DNA from: Antennarius striatus
Lineage: Eukaryota > Chordata > Actinopteri > Lophiiformes > Antennariidae
Length of the DNA: 64,000 nt
NCBI RefSeq assembly: GCF_040054535.1
Contig: NC_090798.1
Span: 4,202,501 to 4,266,500 of the forward strand
Direction: 5' to 3'
Shown here: one piece after another, positions 39,051-53,842 of the stretch
How positions within the stretch are numbered: position 1 is the first letter of the stretch
Layout of the letters: each line of letters starts with the position of its first letter
Notes under the pieces: model-generated
The model's database searches: none
What the model was told of the DNA's origin: nothing
What the model saw: only the letters and a program-made list of their open reading frames with translations
Made by a program: the position numbers and the translations under genes

Positions 39051-41987
39051 ATACACACACACACGCTCGCACGCACTCTGTGCGTATCAGTCTCACTGAA
39101 CACACTTTTCTGTGATTATCTTTATCTCTCCTTCTTTCAGTGCATTGATGATGAAACCATTCCATACCGGACTCACATAGAGAATAAATGGCCTTCTGGC
39201 TGCTAGGAGAAGAAATACCTCCACCTCAAGAAGGACTGGACTTGGATTTCACTCATGACCCAACATCACACTACATTTTCAGGGTCACATCATGACAATC
39301 TTCTGCCTCAAAATGCCGTAAAAATCAGCCAAGTGATGCACGATTACTGTTTATCATGTTTGTTAAGCTGTTTAAGAGGCCAGGAATCTGATCCTTTAGC
39401 CTCATATTTCTGTCTTAGCATGAAATCTATATAATGCCGATTATTTTCAGTGAAGCTTTTGAGCTGCATAGAGAGCCCAGATGAGGGGAGGACCACCTTG
39501 TGGATTTTTGGCAGTCAGACTGGGAGAATAACTCAAAGGGTTAGTGGACTTCATTTTTTTGATGGTTAATTATGTTGAGGTTCATTTAAAACACACAACT
39601 GCAAACAAGCAGCTCCAGCCCAGTTATTTCAGCCAATACAAAGAAGAAACTTTTAGAAAATCTGCATGAAAAATTCCAGTCCATTTTTATAAAATTAACT
39701 GTTGATGCTCTCAACATATCAGTTATTCTGCTTGTTTTGCACAATGATGCTGCGAAATGTGTTACTGAAGTGATCCAGCAAGTTCTGTTCTATGTGCCGT
39801 CGTGTGCAGCATCCGTTACTGCCATTTGAGGCAACTTCATTTGATTCTTTTCGCAGCCGAATAAACTGATTAATGATTAGTATAATGGCACAAAATCTCA
39901 AAACTCAGGACAGAACATTGTATCAGCAAAGCAGAAAAAAATCTTACGTGTCTACTCAGGTTGGTCAAGACTCGACTCCTTTGCCAAGTTTTGAGGCAAG
40001 TAAGGAAAAAGCTGAAAAACCCATGATAAAAGAAACTTCCTTCAAACAGTTTGGGATCTCATATGATTTCATATGAGCAACCTAAGAAGGAAAACCAATG
40101 AGAAAATACTGTATAGTCAAACCTATCAGGGAATGCAGTGATGGCAGTCTGGGAAAAAACAACAACATGAAATTTAAATTGTGGTTGCATGAAAATTCAA
40201 AATGACCATGACAATTCTTGATTTTTCTGAAAATAAATACAATTTTCACAGTCTGAATTTTACTAAATCGTCTTGGTTTTCTTTTCTTTTTTTAAATCTG
40301 GAAACACTGTTTTTTTTTTTTTTTTACTGAGGTACTGCAGAAAAACATCTACAAAAAAACCAAGTATACATTTCAACTTAAAAAGAACCAAAAACAAAAA
40401 CAAAAACCCCAAAAAAACAAAAAAGGGAGTCTCAGGGATAAATAAATTGCGCTGACTATAAAACCTACTGGTTTGGTAAGGAAAGAGTCAATATTTGTGT
40501 CAACAAATGAGATTTAGTGTGATGGTAAAATAAATTCCACTTATTATGAACCAGAAAGAAAAGGTTCTCAGAGCCTTTCCAAGTTGTGGCTATTAAAATT
40601 TCTTTGGTTTTCTCTATTAAAGAGAGATTACTGTTTGAAAGGTAGTTTGAAATGATCCTAATAATATTTTTATTGATCCTTTGGCAGAGCATGCCAGAGA
40701 GCAGTGACCTGCAGCGCTTGATCCACGGTCCAAGGAATTTGATATCAAAGAGTTTCCGCCTTGAAACTGCACAGCCTACATCTGTGAAATTAATATGATT
40801 AGTTTTCCTAGTATCTGTAACATGAATTTAAAAAATTAAAATGATGTTACAGATACCGCTTGGGCTGAGTGATACGCTTTAAAAAAGAAGCAGTGACATT
40901 GCCGCTACGTTTTATTTCTCACGCCATGTCCAGACCTTCATTTGCTGCAGTTTCCAGGGTTTTGATATTAAATACAAAGAAACCACCACATCTGCTAAAA
41001 ACATAAAGATTCAATATGTTTCCTTTTCATTTCTACTTCAAGCGTTCAGCATCTCATCCAGAGACACTGAGATGAGTGAAGTTCAGATATTCTTGTGGAT
41101 GATGGAGTAGGACATAGGAGTCACACCTCTGACTTTTGGAGTGGAATAATACGACAAAATTATCCTGGTTTGAAATCGGTGTGCTCTAATTTTCCTGTCA
41201 TATGGCAGCAGCTTTATTTTGCTGATAGTAACATTTGAACAGTTCAAATTATTTAAAAAAAACCAGGAGATCAACCGGAATCTAACGTCATATGTTAAAA
41301 TACATTTGAGACGATAATCTATTAGTAACGGCTTTATAGTAATTGTATATTTTATGCTACTGGAACACACACAAGTCTCCAAATCCCATTTTTCCCCCAA
41401 AAAAACCTGTGTTGTTCCAACAAGGGCTCAGCTATTATCCTGGAGTTCAGTCTAATAACTAATCAGAGGCTGCGGTAATGACTTTTCCTCCAATCAGAGG
41501 CTGTGTTTCTGTTTTTGTTGCACTTCTGATGCCAACTTTGTCAAATCCACTTGTCCCGCTGAAGTTTTTTCCCCTTGGTCGAAAGTGAAAGGCTGGTTCA
41601 GACAGGTAGCATCGTCTCGAAACAAAACCTTACTAACTAGTAGCAGGAGGGAAGTGGGGATAGATTTAAAAACAGTTATGATCTTACCTACTCTTAATTT
41701 GCTGCTGCCATTCCCTTCTTGTTTCCACAAGTTCAGAGGAGGTGACCAAATATTTTTCAAAGTTGTTGAGGAGAAGCAGTGACAGGATTTGTCCTGTGAC
41801 AGTAAAGTCATGGGAACAGAACTGTAAAACACTGGTCTGCACACACTAGAGACAACAGCCTGCTAAAAATAGATCCTAACAGGTACGTGAGTGATGCGTC
41901 ACCTCAGAGAGACGCAACAGGAGAAATGAATCTGGAATGTGGAACTGTTAAAACAAACAAAAAAAAGAATAAATTAGAATCGAGAGG
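39051..41987. other. Non-coding stretch
   Basis: It has T and A runs (40307-40326, 40330-40430) and a 13-bp inverted repeat (40811-40823 with 40844-40856). No gene seen. Confidence 0.55.
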
Positions 41988-42330
<343 letters not shown>

Positions 42331-42445
42331 GCAGACCTCAGACATGTGTTCGTGTTAACTGGCACCATTAAGCCTTGAGGGGATCATTAGTGGCTCTGGG
42401 AGCTGCCTTTACTGTACATGGTGGGAGACCTTTTGCATACATAGA

Positions 42446-42447
<2 letters not shown>

Positions 42448-42486
<39 letters not shown>
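42448..42486. repeat. (CA)n microsatellite
   Basis: Perfect CA for about 39 bp. Confidence 0.9.
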
Positions 42487-42490
<4 letters not shown>

Positions 42491-43579
42491 ACAGCAAGGT
42501 AACCTGAACGTTTTGCCATGTATAACCAATTTACAGTAAGTTCCATATTTAACAACCATAAGAAGCCATAAAGATAATACACAACAATGATTGTTCAGAT
42601 TTTTATGGGAGGCGACTATGATGCAACTTGATTGGTCAAAACCACCAAAATTCCCCTTAAAGTTTGGCAAGCTGAGCTCCTTCGTCTCGCCAAGCATATA
42701 GAGCAAGTTGGTTCTTTTTTTAATTTTTTTTTTATTGGTTGCTGGAGCAGACATGGGAGATCTCATGTTTTACAAAAGTGCCATTTTAAATGTGAATACG
42801 ACACAAAACTTGATGAACTACAAAATGGCACACGCCATGAGAAACAAGTCTGTCTGGCTGTTTTTATAAAGGTGTAAAATAAAGATGTAAATGTTTGGGA
42901 TTCGGTCCTCCTTATCACATACACATTCATAAATACACAATCAATCAATAAATTAATGAATAAAAGAGAAATTTGTATCACTACACTTAAAATGATCAAT
43001 GAGACAATCGTCACTTAGAAAAAAAAAATTCCTTTAGTGAATGAAAATACTAATAAGGATCAAACCAACGAAATTAACTGACAAGTTTAATTCGTTTCTT
43101 ACTCTTTTTAACAGAAACACAGTTGTCAGTCCTGTTAGATTTTGTTTAGGTTAATTTTTTTAGCAAAATGCAAAAAAAATGAAAAGCAACGGAGAAAGAG
43201 GAAGATTCTTCGTTTGTTTGATTCGTTCTGGGAGACAGAAAGGGATGATGGGAGTTTAACATGCTTACACACAGAACCTCCTTTTCTGCAATTTAAGTGG
43301 TCTCTTTGTCCTCCTTCATGGTTCCCTTCCCTCCTTTTCTCTCTGCCCTTTCTGTCACCTTTTTAACAGTAACCAGAGAGCATAAAAACAACGCTGGGAG
43401 AAAGAGAGAGAGATTCCTGAGAGATAGGAGGAGACACAGGAGAAAGGGATGAAAGAGGGGGTGGTTAGGAGATAAAAACTGTCTCCGTGCTGTAAGAGAA
43501 TCCCTTCTTTTTGCTCCTCTTTTTGCCAGATAAGGAAAAAAGCAGGTTTATCTCTTGATGCTCAATTAAGGGTGGACAG
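42487..43579. other. Non-coding stretch
   Basis: No gene seen. A GA-rich patch lies at 43395-43465. Confidence 0.55.
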
Positions 43580-43624
43580 TGTGTGTGTGTGAGTGTGTGT
43601 GTGTGTGTGCATGTGTGTGTGTGT
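43580..43624. repeat. Interrupted (GT)n microsatellite
   Basis: GT units with gagt and gcat interruptions. Confidence 0.85.
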
Positions 43625-43756
43625 TCAGAGACAGACGAGTTTCTCAGACCCCTGACGCCTATCATCCTCTCATCTGCTGCTCTGTTTTGTACCCATCCAT
43701 TCATTCAGTTTCACAAGACGGGGTCAGTCAGGCTCCTTTGGCAGGACATCCACTTA

Positions 43757-43879
<123 letters not shown>

Positions 43880-44528
43880 CCCTCAGGTAGTGCTGTGATT
43901 ATGGGTAACAGACTGCTGAGGGTTCAGTGGAAGGTTGGCCACCTAGCGCAACATGAAAAAACGATTGAGAGAAAAAGAAAGATGACATTTGATTTTTGGA
44001 GAAAAATTGGAAGAGAACTGCTGAAATGAGCGAACACAGAATCTGAAGATGTGTGAATCCACCCCGACACCAATTTCCATATTTCTTTTACTCTGTTTTC
44101 TGGCTGTGGCGTTCCCTCTTTCACTTCATTCAGTTTCAGAACTACAACCCTGCTTTCCCCTTCATGTGATATTTTTAATCTTTGCGGTTTGTGCTGTTTG
44201 AATCTGCTACATCTATTAATCATCCGCGTTCATGCTTTATCCATTTGCCATTTTTAACTTTTGAACTCTGATGTTACTAAATTGATTCATTTCCAAGAGA
44301 TAAATGAGGAAACAAAAATAGGAGGGAAAAAAAAAAAGGTCCAATAGGAATAATCACACGAACGTCTCAAATAGTAATAAATAGCAGGGCTAGGACAAAA
44401 AACAATGCAATAGTATGAAAAGAAAATTAAATCACATTGAAGGCACATGGAGTAGCTCAGTTTTCTTACTATGATAAAAACAAAAGCTGAAAAAAACAGT
44501 GACCTTAACTCTCAAACACACCTAATGT

Positions 44529-44640
44529 CAATTTAGAGTGGACAGTCCACCTAAGTTATATTTTTTTGGAGGAAGCTGGACAAAAGAGAGAACCCCTACC
44601 GACACGGGGTTAACATGCAAACTCCACACGAAAAGAACTC
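44529..44640 (-). repeat. Dispersed teleost repeat fragment (other orientation)
   Basis: It contains aatttagagt, tttttttggaggaagctgga, gagagaacccctaccgacac and taacatgcaaactccacacg, in the order of the common fish repeat. Its reverse complement lines up with the middle of 38948-39050. It is fragmentary. Confidence 0.55.
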
Positions 44641-45798
44641 AAATAAAATCAAACAAATTAATCAAATCCGAAATTTTCGTACTTTGGGGCAAACAACACG
44701 CTGCCCCTCTGTTTTAAATGTCAGTTCTTTTCTAATTCTGGCAACAAACATACTTTCCTGAAATATGTTATGTGGAGTCAACTGCGCTGCCAATAGAACT
44801 ATGATGAAGTCTGTTTCAATTGTTTTGACCACTTTGCTCTAGAGATTATTCCGGTCACCTTCTCTTTGCTTATGCAGAGTGGGTAGCTCCAGGCTGATAC
44901 AGACCCTCCCACTGTTCCCCTTCTCCATTGTCCCGGTCAGAGCACCTCTCCTGGGACACAGCAGGCAGCGAGGTGGGCCTCTGGCAGTCTAGACGGGGGA
45001 TCTGGTTAGAATGGAGGAATGTGTGGAGTGTAAATGAGCGTGCATTAAAATACATACTGCTGAGTACACTCAAACTGTCTGGGCTGGCTAAGGTGGAGGA
45101 ATGACGCTGCTGTTCTCCACCCCAACCCCCCCATCAACTCACTCTCTCTGATCATCTCCAGGAAGGATGGAGGGATGAACTTTCACAGGACTTGACTCAA
45201 GAGGACTTGCTTGAGAGAGAGGGAAGAAGAAACTGATGCTGAAAATCTTCCTTAGATTGAAATCCAAAGACAATAAAAACCTTGTGAGCATCGGTGTGAC
45301 GGTTGTAATAGCAGGACTGTTTTCTGTGCTTGTATTCAAACATGAACAAATGGAAGAGCATATAAAATAGGCTGTGATGTCTCATTACCTCAAAAGAATC
45401 AAAGAGATACATTTCCGCTGTTATCTACCTGCTTTACAGCTTCCTGTTTGATACTGGAGAGAGTTGACATGATTTAATGTCATTGTTTGTGTAAGCTAGA
45501 TCTAAAATCTTATTATAAGGTTGAGCAGAATTAATTTTTAAAATGAGAAACAACTGACTCAAAACATTAAAATTTGATAAGTGATTTATCTATTTTAATT
45601 TTTGTTGTTAAAATGTTTAACATTGAGAAATTTTTGTGTCTTATTTCTAATTAGCTAAAGGGGGCTGCTTTCTAGGATTTCCCCATTGTTTGTGGAGGCC
45701 GGGGCGCGGGTGAGGCTAACCAAACAGACGTGTCAGACTTAACCTTCAGTGAGCTGTGCCGTTCTAGTTCTCCACTGGGCCACTTGATTATTGAGTTT

Positions 45799-45836
45799 GT
45801 GTGTGTGTGCGTGTGTGTGTGTGTGTGCACGTGTGT
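45799..45836. repeat. Interrupted (GT)n microsatellite
   Basis: GT units with gc interruptions; short. Confidence 0.85.
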
Positions 45837-48800
45837 GGCTGCACGATCAGATGTACAAGTAACTAATTTTCGCTCATTAGACAGTCTACAACCTTCAACC
45901 ATTTCCTCTAATTAACCTTGTAAAAATACCGTCTGCGTCTCCCCGGCTATGAGTCACGCCCCACTTGATCGATCGTCAGCGCTTTAGTGCAAACATTGTG
46001 GTGGAATTCAATGTTTGTGTCTGCAAACACCTGTTTCACAGTCCTGTGTTGGATTCCTCTCTGAGGAGGTTTGTGCCCAGCATGCAGTGTGAAAAAGAAC
46101 GCAAAGGAACGACCCAAGGAGAGAGAAAAAAATGATGGATTTTAATCTAATCTATTAAATGTCAGAATTTTTTCAAAAGCTTCAATATATTAAAAATGAC
46201 TGTTCTCTTTCTTTCTAGTGTATATAACAAGAATATACCAAATATCTACACAACAGACTACTTTTGGGAAGTGTACCACAAAATATTCCTTGATTTTTTG
46301 ACATGCTACCATCAAATGCTAAGTCAAATGTTGAAATAACACGATTTTAACCTATGGGTCAATACGTATAGGTTTAAAACTATTCCATTAGTCTATATGT
46401 TTCCGGAAGCTTTTTTTTTTAAAGCACTATTACATAGCATTCATCATTTTAGACCTGTGAAGTGGCAGCAACATCTCTAAAACTACGACTTGACCTTCAT
46501 CATTCCATCCCGCTCCTCACCTTTCATTCACTCCTTCTCTTTATCACAGCAGCACTTGTTAGTGCTATCAGCAGCCTGTAATGCCCCATCATTACATTCA
46601 GACTCTCTTCAGGCCTTATCAGACTGTAACCCTGTAGGACCAGTTCCCCTGCAGCTAGTCTAAATGGGCTGGGACATAGCTTATGGTAATATCTAACAGT
46701 ACAATGACTGCTGAGTAAATAGACAAGGAGTTCAAGTCCATTACAATTAGCATTAATTTCTCTTTGTGGGTCTGTCAGCTATTATAATTCTCACTGTCAA
46801 TATGATAGCACAGTTACATTGTAGGAATATGACAAGCAAACAAAAGATGTGGCTTTTAAGACTAACTAAAAGGAACATCAAACTATAAAATAAACACATT
46901 GTCACACCTTTATGCGGGTGCCCTTCACACAAAATTTTATGAGCATTAAAGGAAACAAAATCATGGAAACGTTTGCGGAAATAGAAAATCCAAATTTAAA
47001 AAGACAATGTGCAAGAAGTACAAAAATGTTTCTCAGGACATTAAAAAGTAATACAAATGTCCAGAGAAGTTGATCAATTTTAATTATTTCGAAATATTTG
47101 AATTTCATTTTTTTAAGTCGCAGTGCAACAAAATTAGTGTTCAATATTAACTTCCACCAAAAAATAAGGACACAGGTAGACAAAAAGCCTGCAAACCACA
47201 AAACAGTATCAAGAAAGTAAAAATGACAGTAAAGAATTTAAAAATGTTTACAAAAAAACTGTAAAGTAATAAAAGCAGTGAAAATATTTCATTGCATCAA
47301 AAAATAAATGCTAAAGCAAGGGGAAGAAAACACTGAATATTCCCTTTGTTAGCTGGTTATCTTAACATTTACCACACGGTGGTCGCACCATTACTTTGCT
47401 TGCGTTCAAGAAATGTTTTCATATCTATTTCTTATTCTGACCCCCCTCAAAGATTTTATGCTTTCAAAGATTAATTTTTTTGTTTGTAGAACCACATAAA
47501 CAGGGATTGGTCAAAATAAACACAAGAGTAGGAGTACTGTACATGGTCTTGGAGGAGGTTTATACTACACTGAAGACCGTTCCATGTCTGTTTGTATACT
47601 GTACTTCCTTTAAGTAGCTGTTCAGTGTAGGACAAATGATCATATCCGCTAAACAGCTCAACAATGTTGACTTTGTACTGGATGACTGAACCGCTCCTAA
47701 ACATTTGATTGGGCTCTGGCCTACAGCTCCCCCTAGTGGACAAAACGGGAACAAAGGTGAGCTCTTACAGGTTTCTGTCTGAAAGCATGCTGCATTAATG
47801 TGCAGGATTACTGTACTGGGTTAGAAGAGCTTCATTCTGGTCTGAAATACACCAAAGAGGTTCAAAAAAAAGTAATAAGCATTGCAGGGGAGCAAGAATG
47901 ACTAATTAGTTCGTATGTATTTTACATAATTCACAGTGATTAGAACAGAGCTGTAAACTTTGGAGATGGTAGAGCATGCCAGCTACACGCACTCAGCCTT
48001 CGGTCTTATAAAACAAATACACAACAGTCAGGTATTTAAGAGACCGATTCCTCACTAGGGTTGTGGTTTATAGTCTCACCTTGAAGCAGACCAACAATGT
48101 GTTCTGCAGTCACAGGCATTTTAATGTTCACATATTAAAACAGGCAGCTGTAAAACACTGACGAGAGAGCGAGAACACACACACATCACACATAAAATAT
48201 AACAATACATACACGTGCACGGAGAACAGTCAGGCAAGAGGTAGAAGCAGAAAATGATGCTGTAAAAAGACAGAAAAGTGACTTTGACAGCGAAAAAAAG
48301 CCGAGAGGAACAGCAGACTTATTATTAAATCCATTCTTATTACAAAAAAAAGTTTTACAAAGATGACATCCTCACTGAAAGCATCACTAAATGGCACATC
48401 CTTCCTTCCTTTGCTGAGCCCAACATTGCTTGTATTGGATTCATACCACGGAAAGGATGATCAGACTCTCAAAAGCAGGACTTGAAGTTAAATATTTTTG
48501 GAAAAAATATTATGGTGGGAAAGACAGACAGACATACTGATGGCTATATCCTTGAAGTTTTATGTTGTGGTTAACAATATTTATTAAACTTGTAAAACAA
48601 AAGAATGGAATTGATCGAGTCCGACAACAGACAAACTATGTAGATTCCAGTTTTAACACATGATGGCTTCATAGCGCTCTCTCAAATTCTGCCCATCTGG
48701 ATTCTCTGCAGGTTCCACCAAACAATTACATGTATGTGTATTTATTATTCAACCATTTAGTTAAATAGCAAAAGGAAGGAAAGCGTGTTAATGAAAGATG

Positions 48801-49976
48801 GCAGAAGACATGAACAAAGTCATTATGACCGACCCTGGTGCTCCTCACAAATTGAAACCAGCTGGTACCCACTATATGCCCATAGTTACCTGCATTTTCA
48901 GGGGCCCATGGCTCTAGGGTAAAAGCCTGGAATGTGTGCAGACATGGTTTGTGTGTACCCCTAATGTCTGGGTGCATTTATGTGAAGGTTCATGTTTGAG
49001 CTCCAGGAGTAGAGGGGGTCTAGTGAGGAGATGAGGCCCAGACGGGAGGCCTCTCTGCCAGCTACATCAGGCCTCGGCCCCTGCCTCTAACCCTCCATGC
49101 CTTCATAAGGCAAAAACAGAGCTGCAGCTGCTGTGGAATTTGCCAACATTTATCAACCTGAGTGTAATCCTCAAAAAAAACACAACATGTATGAATTTTA
49201 CATTTTCAAATCTGGATGATTTATAAAAAATAAAAAATAAAAAAGTCTGAGCGCCGTAGTCTTCTTGTGGTACAGCAGATAGTTGCTTCAATGGGGCAAT
49301 TTATGACAACCAAAGTCTGAGGTGGCGTTTCACTGTTTCACTATGTGAAAAACACAATTGACAGTTTCCGTAACAACTCGGAGAGATGATACGTTGAAAA
49401 GAAATAAGTTTGTGGAAGATGGCGGTATCTAACCAGTAGTTGGAGTCTTCACCAAATTGGGTTTCTTGGCTTGCTTCTTTCCAACCAATGACTCTCATCG
49501 GATCTGATTGCAATCTGACTCTCCTTCCAAACTGGAAAAAAAGACTAATTTTGAGATGAAATTCCCTGTTTGAAGGAGCTGGAATCAGTAAGTGTTGGAT
49601 TTACATGTATGAAAGTAATAATTCAAATCACCACACTGCGATGCATTTAATGAATGGGGCTATGTTTTCACTGTTGCTTCTTGGTTTCTTTCACAGCTGA
49701 GAGTTTGTAGCAGTGATGATCTGAATAAAGCAACGGATTGACAAATTCTTATTCCATATATTTGGAATAATGTTTGTTGTTGTAATATGGATTGGGATGC
49801 ATGCATGTATCTGTCAGCTCTGGTGTGGATGAACAGATATGTTAGCAGCAATCTGCAGGATTCTTCATCAAAATGTTGGCTGCTTTTAGACCCACTCAGA
49901 TCATTGGCGAGTTTGTTATAACAACTATTTCTAACCCATCCAAGACTGCACTGACCAGCCAAGAGCATCCGATCTC

Positions 49977-49978
<2 letters not shown>

Positions 49979-50014
<36 letters not shown>
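49979..50014. repeat. (CA)n microsatellite
   Basis: Perfect CA for about 35 bp. Confidence 0.9.
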
Positions 50015-50015
<1 letters not shown>

Positions 50016-53000
50016 GCATGAAGAGAGTTGTGCAACAATGCAGGGGTGCGTCTTTGTTTCCAGATGCGGAAAAAAGATAGAGGGATGTGAAGAAGCAGTG
50101 GGAACAATGGAGACCGAGCAACGGACCAACAACCCTCCTGGATGATGGGATTTGGCCTTATTTACTGTTTTTGAGATGTTTCCAATGCAGTAAATGTGAT
50201 TGTTTAATCATGTTGTGTTCAGTGACCCCAACTGTAAAATTTCAACATGTACCTTCAGTGTTTATTCCTGCTTGGACAAAACAGCTGCTTTTTTCCCCAT
50301 CCAGAACAAGTGTGTCTGGTTTCCCTGCAGCAGAATCCTCAAACATTTGACTTGAACGTGACCTCCATGATCAGGTGGCAAGGTCAAGTAAATCTGGTAA
50401 ATTTGTGATTTAGTCTGTGACGGTTCCTGTCATTTCTTGACTTTGTAGACAATTGAACGACAGGACGTTCTTTTACAAATAATTTTTAACTTTCATTCAA
50501 TGTTAAACCATGTCTGGTATATGGACTGGGTTTTTGTTTCTGGATTTATTTTTTTTAATGAAACCTTTAACATCTATCAATAAGAGACAAAATAGAGCAG
50601 AAAAAAAACAACTTCCAAACTTAAGTTTTGTTTTCATGGTTACAATTTGAATTTGTCATTGTTTGTCTCAGGTCAAGGTCAATGGGGCGTGATGAAAAAA
50701 CCTTTCAGTATTTTTTCGTGTAACTTTATGAACATATGAAGAAAGGGGTGCTTTTTTGTGTTGTTGCTTTTTTTTTTTACTTTAGTGTTCTCTTATTTTG
50801 AAGGATGAACTTCTTGTGTATGCAATAAATTGGGAAAGACTTCATCAGCAAAAAGCTTTTAGTTTGTTTCCTAGACAATAAAAACACACTGTCAGCGGGG
50901 ATGAGAGTACTTCCTGCTAGTTTTTTAGCAAATTTGGAACAGGCGTTTGTTTTTTGTGATCATGCTCGATGATGGACAGAATTACTAAACACTAACAGAC
51001 ACAGATGTGTGTATCACATATGTGGGGCCATTATCTGGTCTTCGACGAAACACACTCATAGAAGAAATCCTTCACATTTAATGCTTTTTAGTGGTTTTTT
51101 TCTAAAATGCAACACACACACACACACACACATACACATACACACACACACGTCCATATACTCACATGCACAGAAGGGTGTCACAGCCTTTGCAAAAAGA
51201 ACAAGGTTGGCCGAGCCTCAACACCGCCACCTCTAAGTGTGTTTTTGTGAACGTGTTTGAGTTTTATGGTCTCAGCTCATAACAGACCAATATTATGTTC
51301 GTGTGTGTGTTAATACACCTACAGTCACTGTAATATATATCCAGTATCAGTTGCTTTGCCAGCCGTGGGCAATAAACAGTCAGAAACCATTTTCCCCCTC
51401 AGACTTGTTTCTCCTTGTCTTCATGGTTCATGTCAATAAAGTTATACAAAAAGGGGCAAGAACTGTCAGTGATGCTTACAGTTGAGGATCAGCGTCACTC
51501 AAAATCTCTTTCTCTGTATCTGTTCAAAGCTGTAAAGATCAACCAAATGCTGCCTGCAGTCATTCGTATTAATGAGTTGAAGAGGCAAATTTGCTCCAAA
51601 ACAAAAACGTCCAACTCTGGAAAATAATAAATTCACACAGAGTCATACAAAACATTCGCTGGCATGAAATAAAGTCACACATAGGGTGATATTATGAAGG
51701 TTGTGCGTCATCTCAGAGCCTTTACCCATAAAAAATCCCGCTGATTTTCACATGGAATCGTCTGGGTTTTTGAAATATTGACGGATAAATCTGAGGTGCC
51801 GGCACCCAAGAGTGAAGGAGGTCGTGTTCTTTGGAGATCTGGTTGCTCTCCAAAGGTTATTTAAGTACGGTGGCTCTTCCCTGCCAAAGCCCAGGATGAA
51901 AAATTGACAAATTGTGCACAAGCACTAACTGTTCAGTGGAAAACACTTAACAGTATTTTAACTTACATTTCCCAAAACAATTAGTCTGTCTGCTCTCCAA
52001 ACCTTTTTTCTTGGTTCCAATTTCATTTTTATTTGACAGTTGAGGATCATTGTGCAATGCTGAGTTGTTACCAGACTTTTCTAAACCCTCAGAGGGACAA
52101 AACATGGCAAAACATTTCAAGAAATTTAAAGAAATCTCCTCATTTGACATCTTCGTCTAAAGTGTGCTGACACCGCTGTGTGGGGCTTGAGCCAATCACA
52201 ACACTCTTGCAGACAAAGAGGACGTAACAGTAATCAGTAAAACCCATTGATACAACAAGCCCTGACTGTCGAAACCAATCAAAACCCAAGAGCATATGAA
52301 AGATCTCGAAACCGTGCTGCTTGATTTCTTCTGGGCACTAAACGTCCTTATTCAGGTTTAAATAGAACTGCTCCAAATTTATTTCAACTGGAAAACCGCG
52401 CACAAAAACAAATTTGTCTTGGGTGAGTTGATGTTTTTCTGATAAGTGAACAGAAGTTTTTATGAGATCCTATGATTTTTTTGTACACAAAAACTTTTTA
52501 AGAACTGTCATTATCTCATTATCTCATTATTACCAGTGGAGTTGTTAATGATCTGTTGGAAAAATAGCAAAACCATTTTCAAAATGACTCTCAATTTATA
52601 TTTTTAAGGTTTTGTTTGTGATTTTTGATGGGCCAATGATGTAATTTTGTGAAAATAATGACCGAATTTCTATGAAATCATAGGAGGAGGAGGCTTTAAA
52701 CCTCCCCCAACTCCATCTAGAAATAGGTAAAGAACACAACACACAACTGTGATTCACTCCTTGAGATTAAAACAGCAAACTGTCTTCATCAAACCTTATT
52801 TTCATCCTCCAAATCCCATCCGTCAGATTATCCATTAAGTTGTTTTAGACATTAAAAAAACACAACACATACTCTCAAATCTCAAAAATTGAATTTCAAA
52901 CATCACCAGCATTGAGATTTGCAAACCATTTATTACTGCTTAATGCCCTCAGCAAGAACTAAAGAGACACCATCCTGCATTAAAAGCGATATTTTTTTTT

Positions 53001-53107
53001 ATATCCAACAAAAAAAATGTTTATATTTCCAGAAAAAATTGTCAAATGCGCCTCAGTGGAATAATGTCAATATGATAAAATCTATCAATCAATGTCTTCA
53101 GGTGTAG
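50015..53107. other. Non-coding stretch
   Basis: One ERR/SF-1-like TCAAGGTCA at 50673-50681. Otherwise unique AT-rich DNA and the CA tract listed separately. Confidence 0.55.
51112..51151. repeat. (CA)n microsatellite, interrupted
   Basis: CA units with two cata interruptions. Confidence 0.85.
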
Positions 53108-53180
53108 TGTCGTTAGATAGATAGATAGATACTTTATTAATCCCGGAGGAAATTGCATCGTCAGAGCGATCAAACTTGTT
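53108..53180 (-). mobile_element. Retroposon 3' tail with GATA microsatellite, minus strand
   Basis: (GATA)4 at 53116-53130 runs into ctttattaatcccggaggaa and attgcatc. This is the standard minus-strand picture of a fish retroposon ending in a microsatellite. The body upstream of the tail is not recognisable beyond about 53190. Confidence 0.55.
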
Positions 53181-53368
53181 TTGTAACATGACACAATATC
53201 AGGTACTTATAATGAGAGGACGTCACAATGGATGGAAAGGTCACGACCTTCATGTGTATAATTGTTGGCCAAGAGTTGTATATCTGTGCATGTGTGAGTG
53301 TGTGTGTTTACATTCACACACATAATTTCCTTTTTGTCAGTCACAAAATGGAAGCAGTTGTCTGAACA

Positions 53369-53394
53369 CCCCCCCCCACACACACACACACACA
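53369..53394. repeat. Poly-C run joined to (CA)n
   Basis: Nine C followed by about eight CA units. Confidence 0.85.
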
Positions 53395-53828
53395 GTTTGG
53401 CATGCAGTTATGTCATCAATCTCTGAACCTGGTTTTCATAGCTTTGGGTGGATCTGGGGTTCGGGTTCGGGTTGGACGTTCTCCATAAAGTCATATATGG
53501 AGATGGACAGATCCTCCTGAACTTACAGGGTTCATTTTATACACATTTGGGCCCATATTCAAAAAAGACTCAGACAGATGGAGGAGACGGATGAAATGGA
53601 ATAATGGTTGAGGGTGATGTGGTGACAAATTGTGGCATGGAAAATGCGTACAGACACCAGGTGGAAAAGTAATAAAATACTCTGCCATGGTGTCTCGATG
53701 TACCGTAAGTCCTCACAGACCATCACTGAGTACGACATTACCGAGGCTTGTTGCTTTGTATTTGGTAGGTATCACAACCTCAGCCTAGCGCTGTCATCTC
53801 TGTCATTGTTGAAACTTTTGACTCTTCA

Positions 53829-53842
53829 CTGCCCTCTTGTGG
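53829..53842 (-). promoter_or_regulatory. CTCF-like motif
   Basis: The minus strand reads CCACAAGAGGGCAG, one base from the copy at 24745. The flank gactcttcactgccctct is identical, so the two copies may derive from one repeat. Confidence 0.38.
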
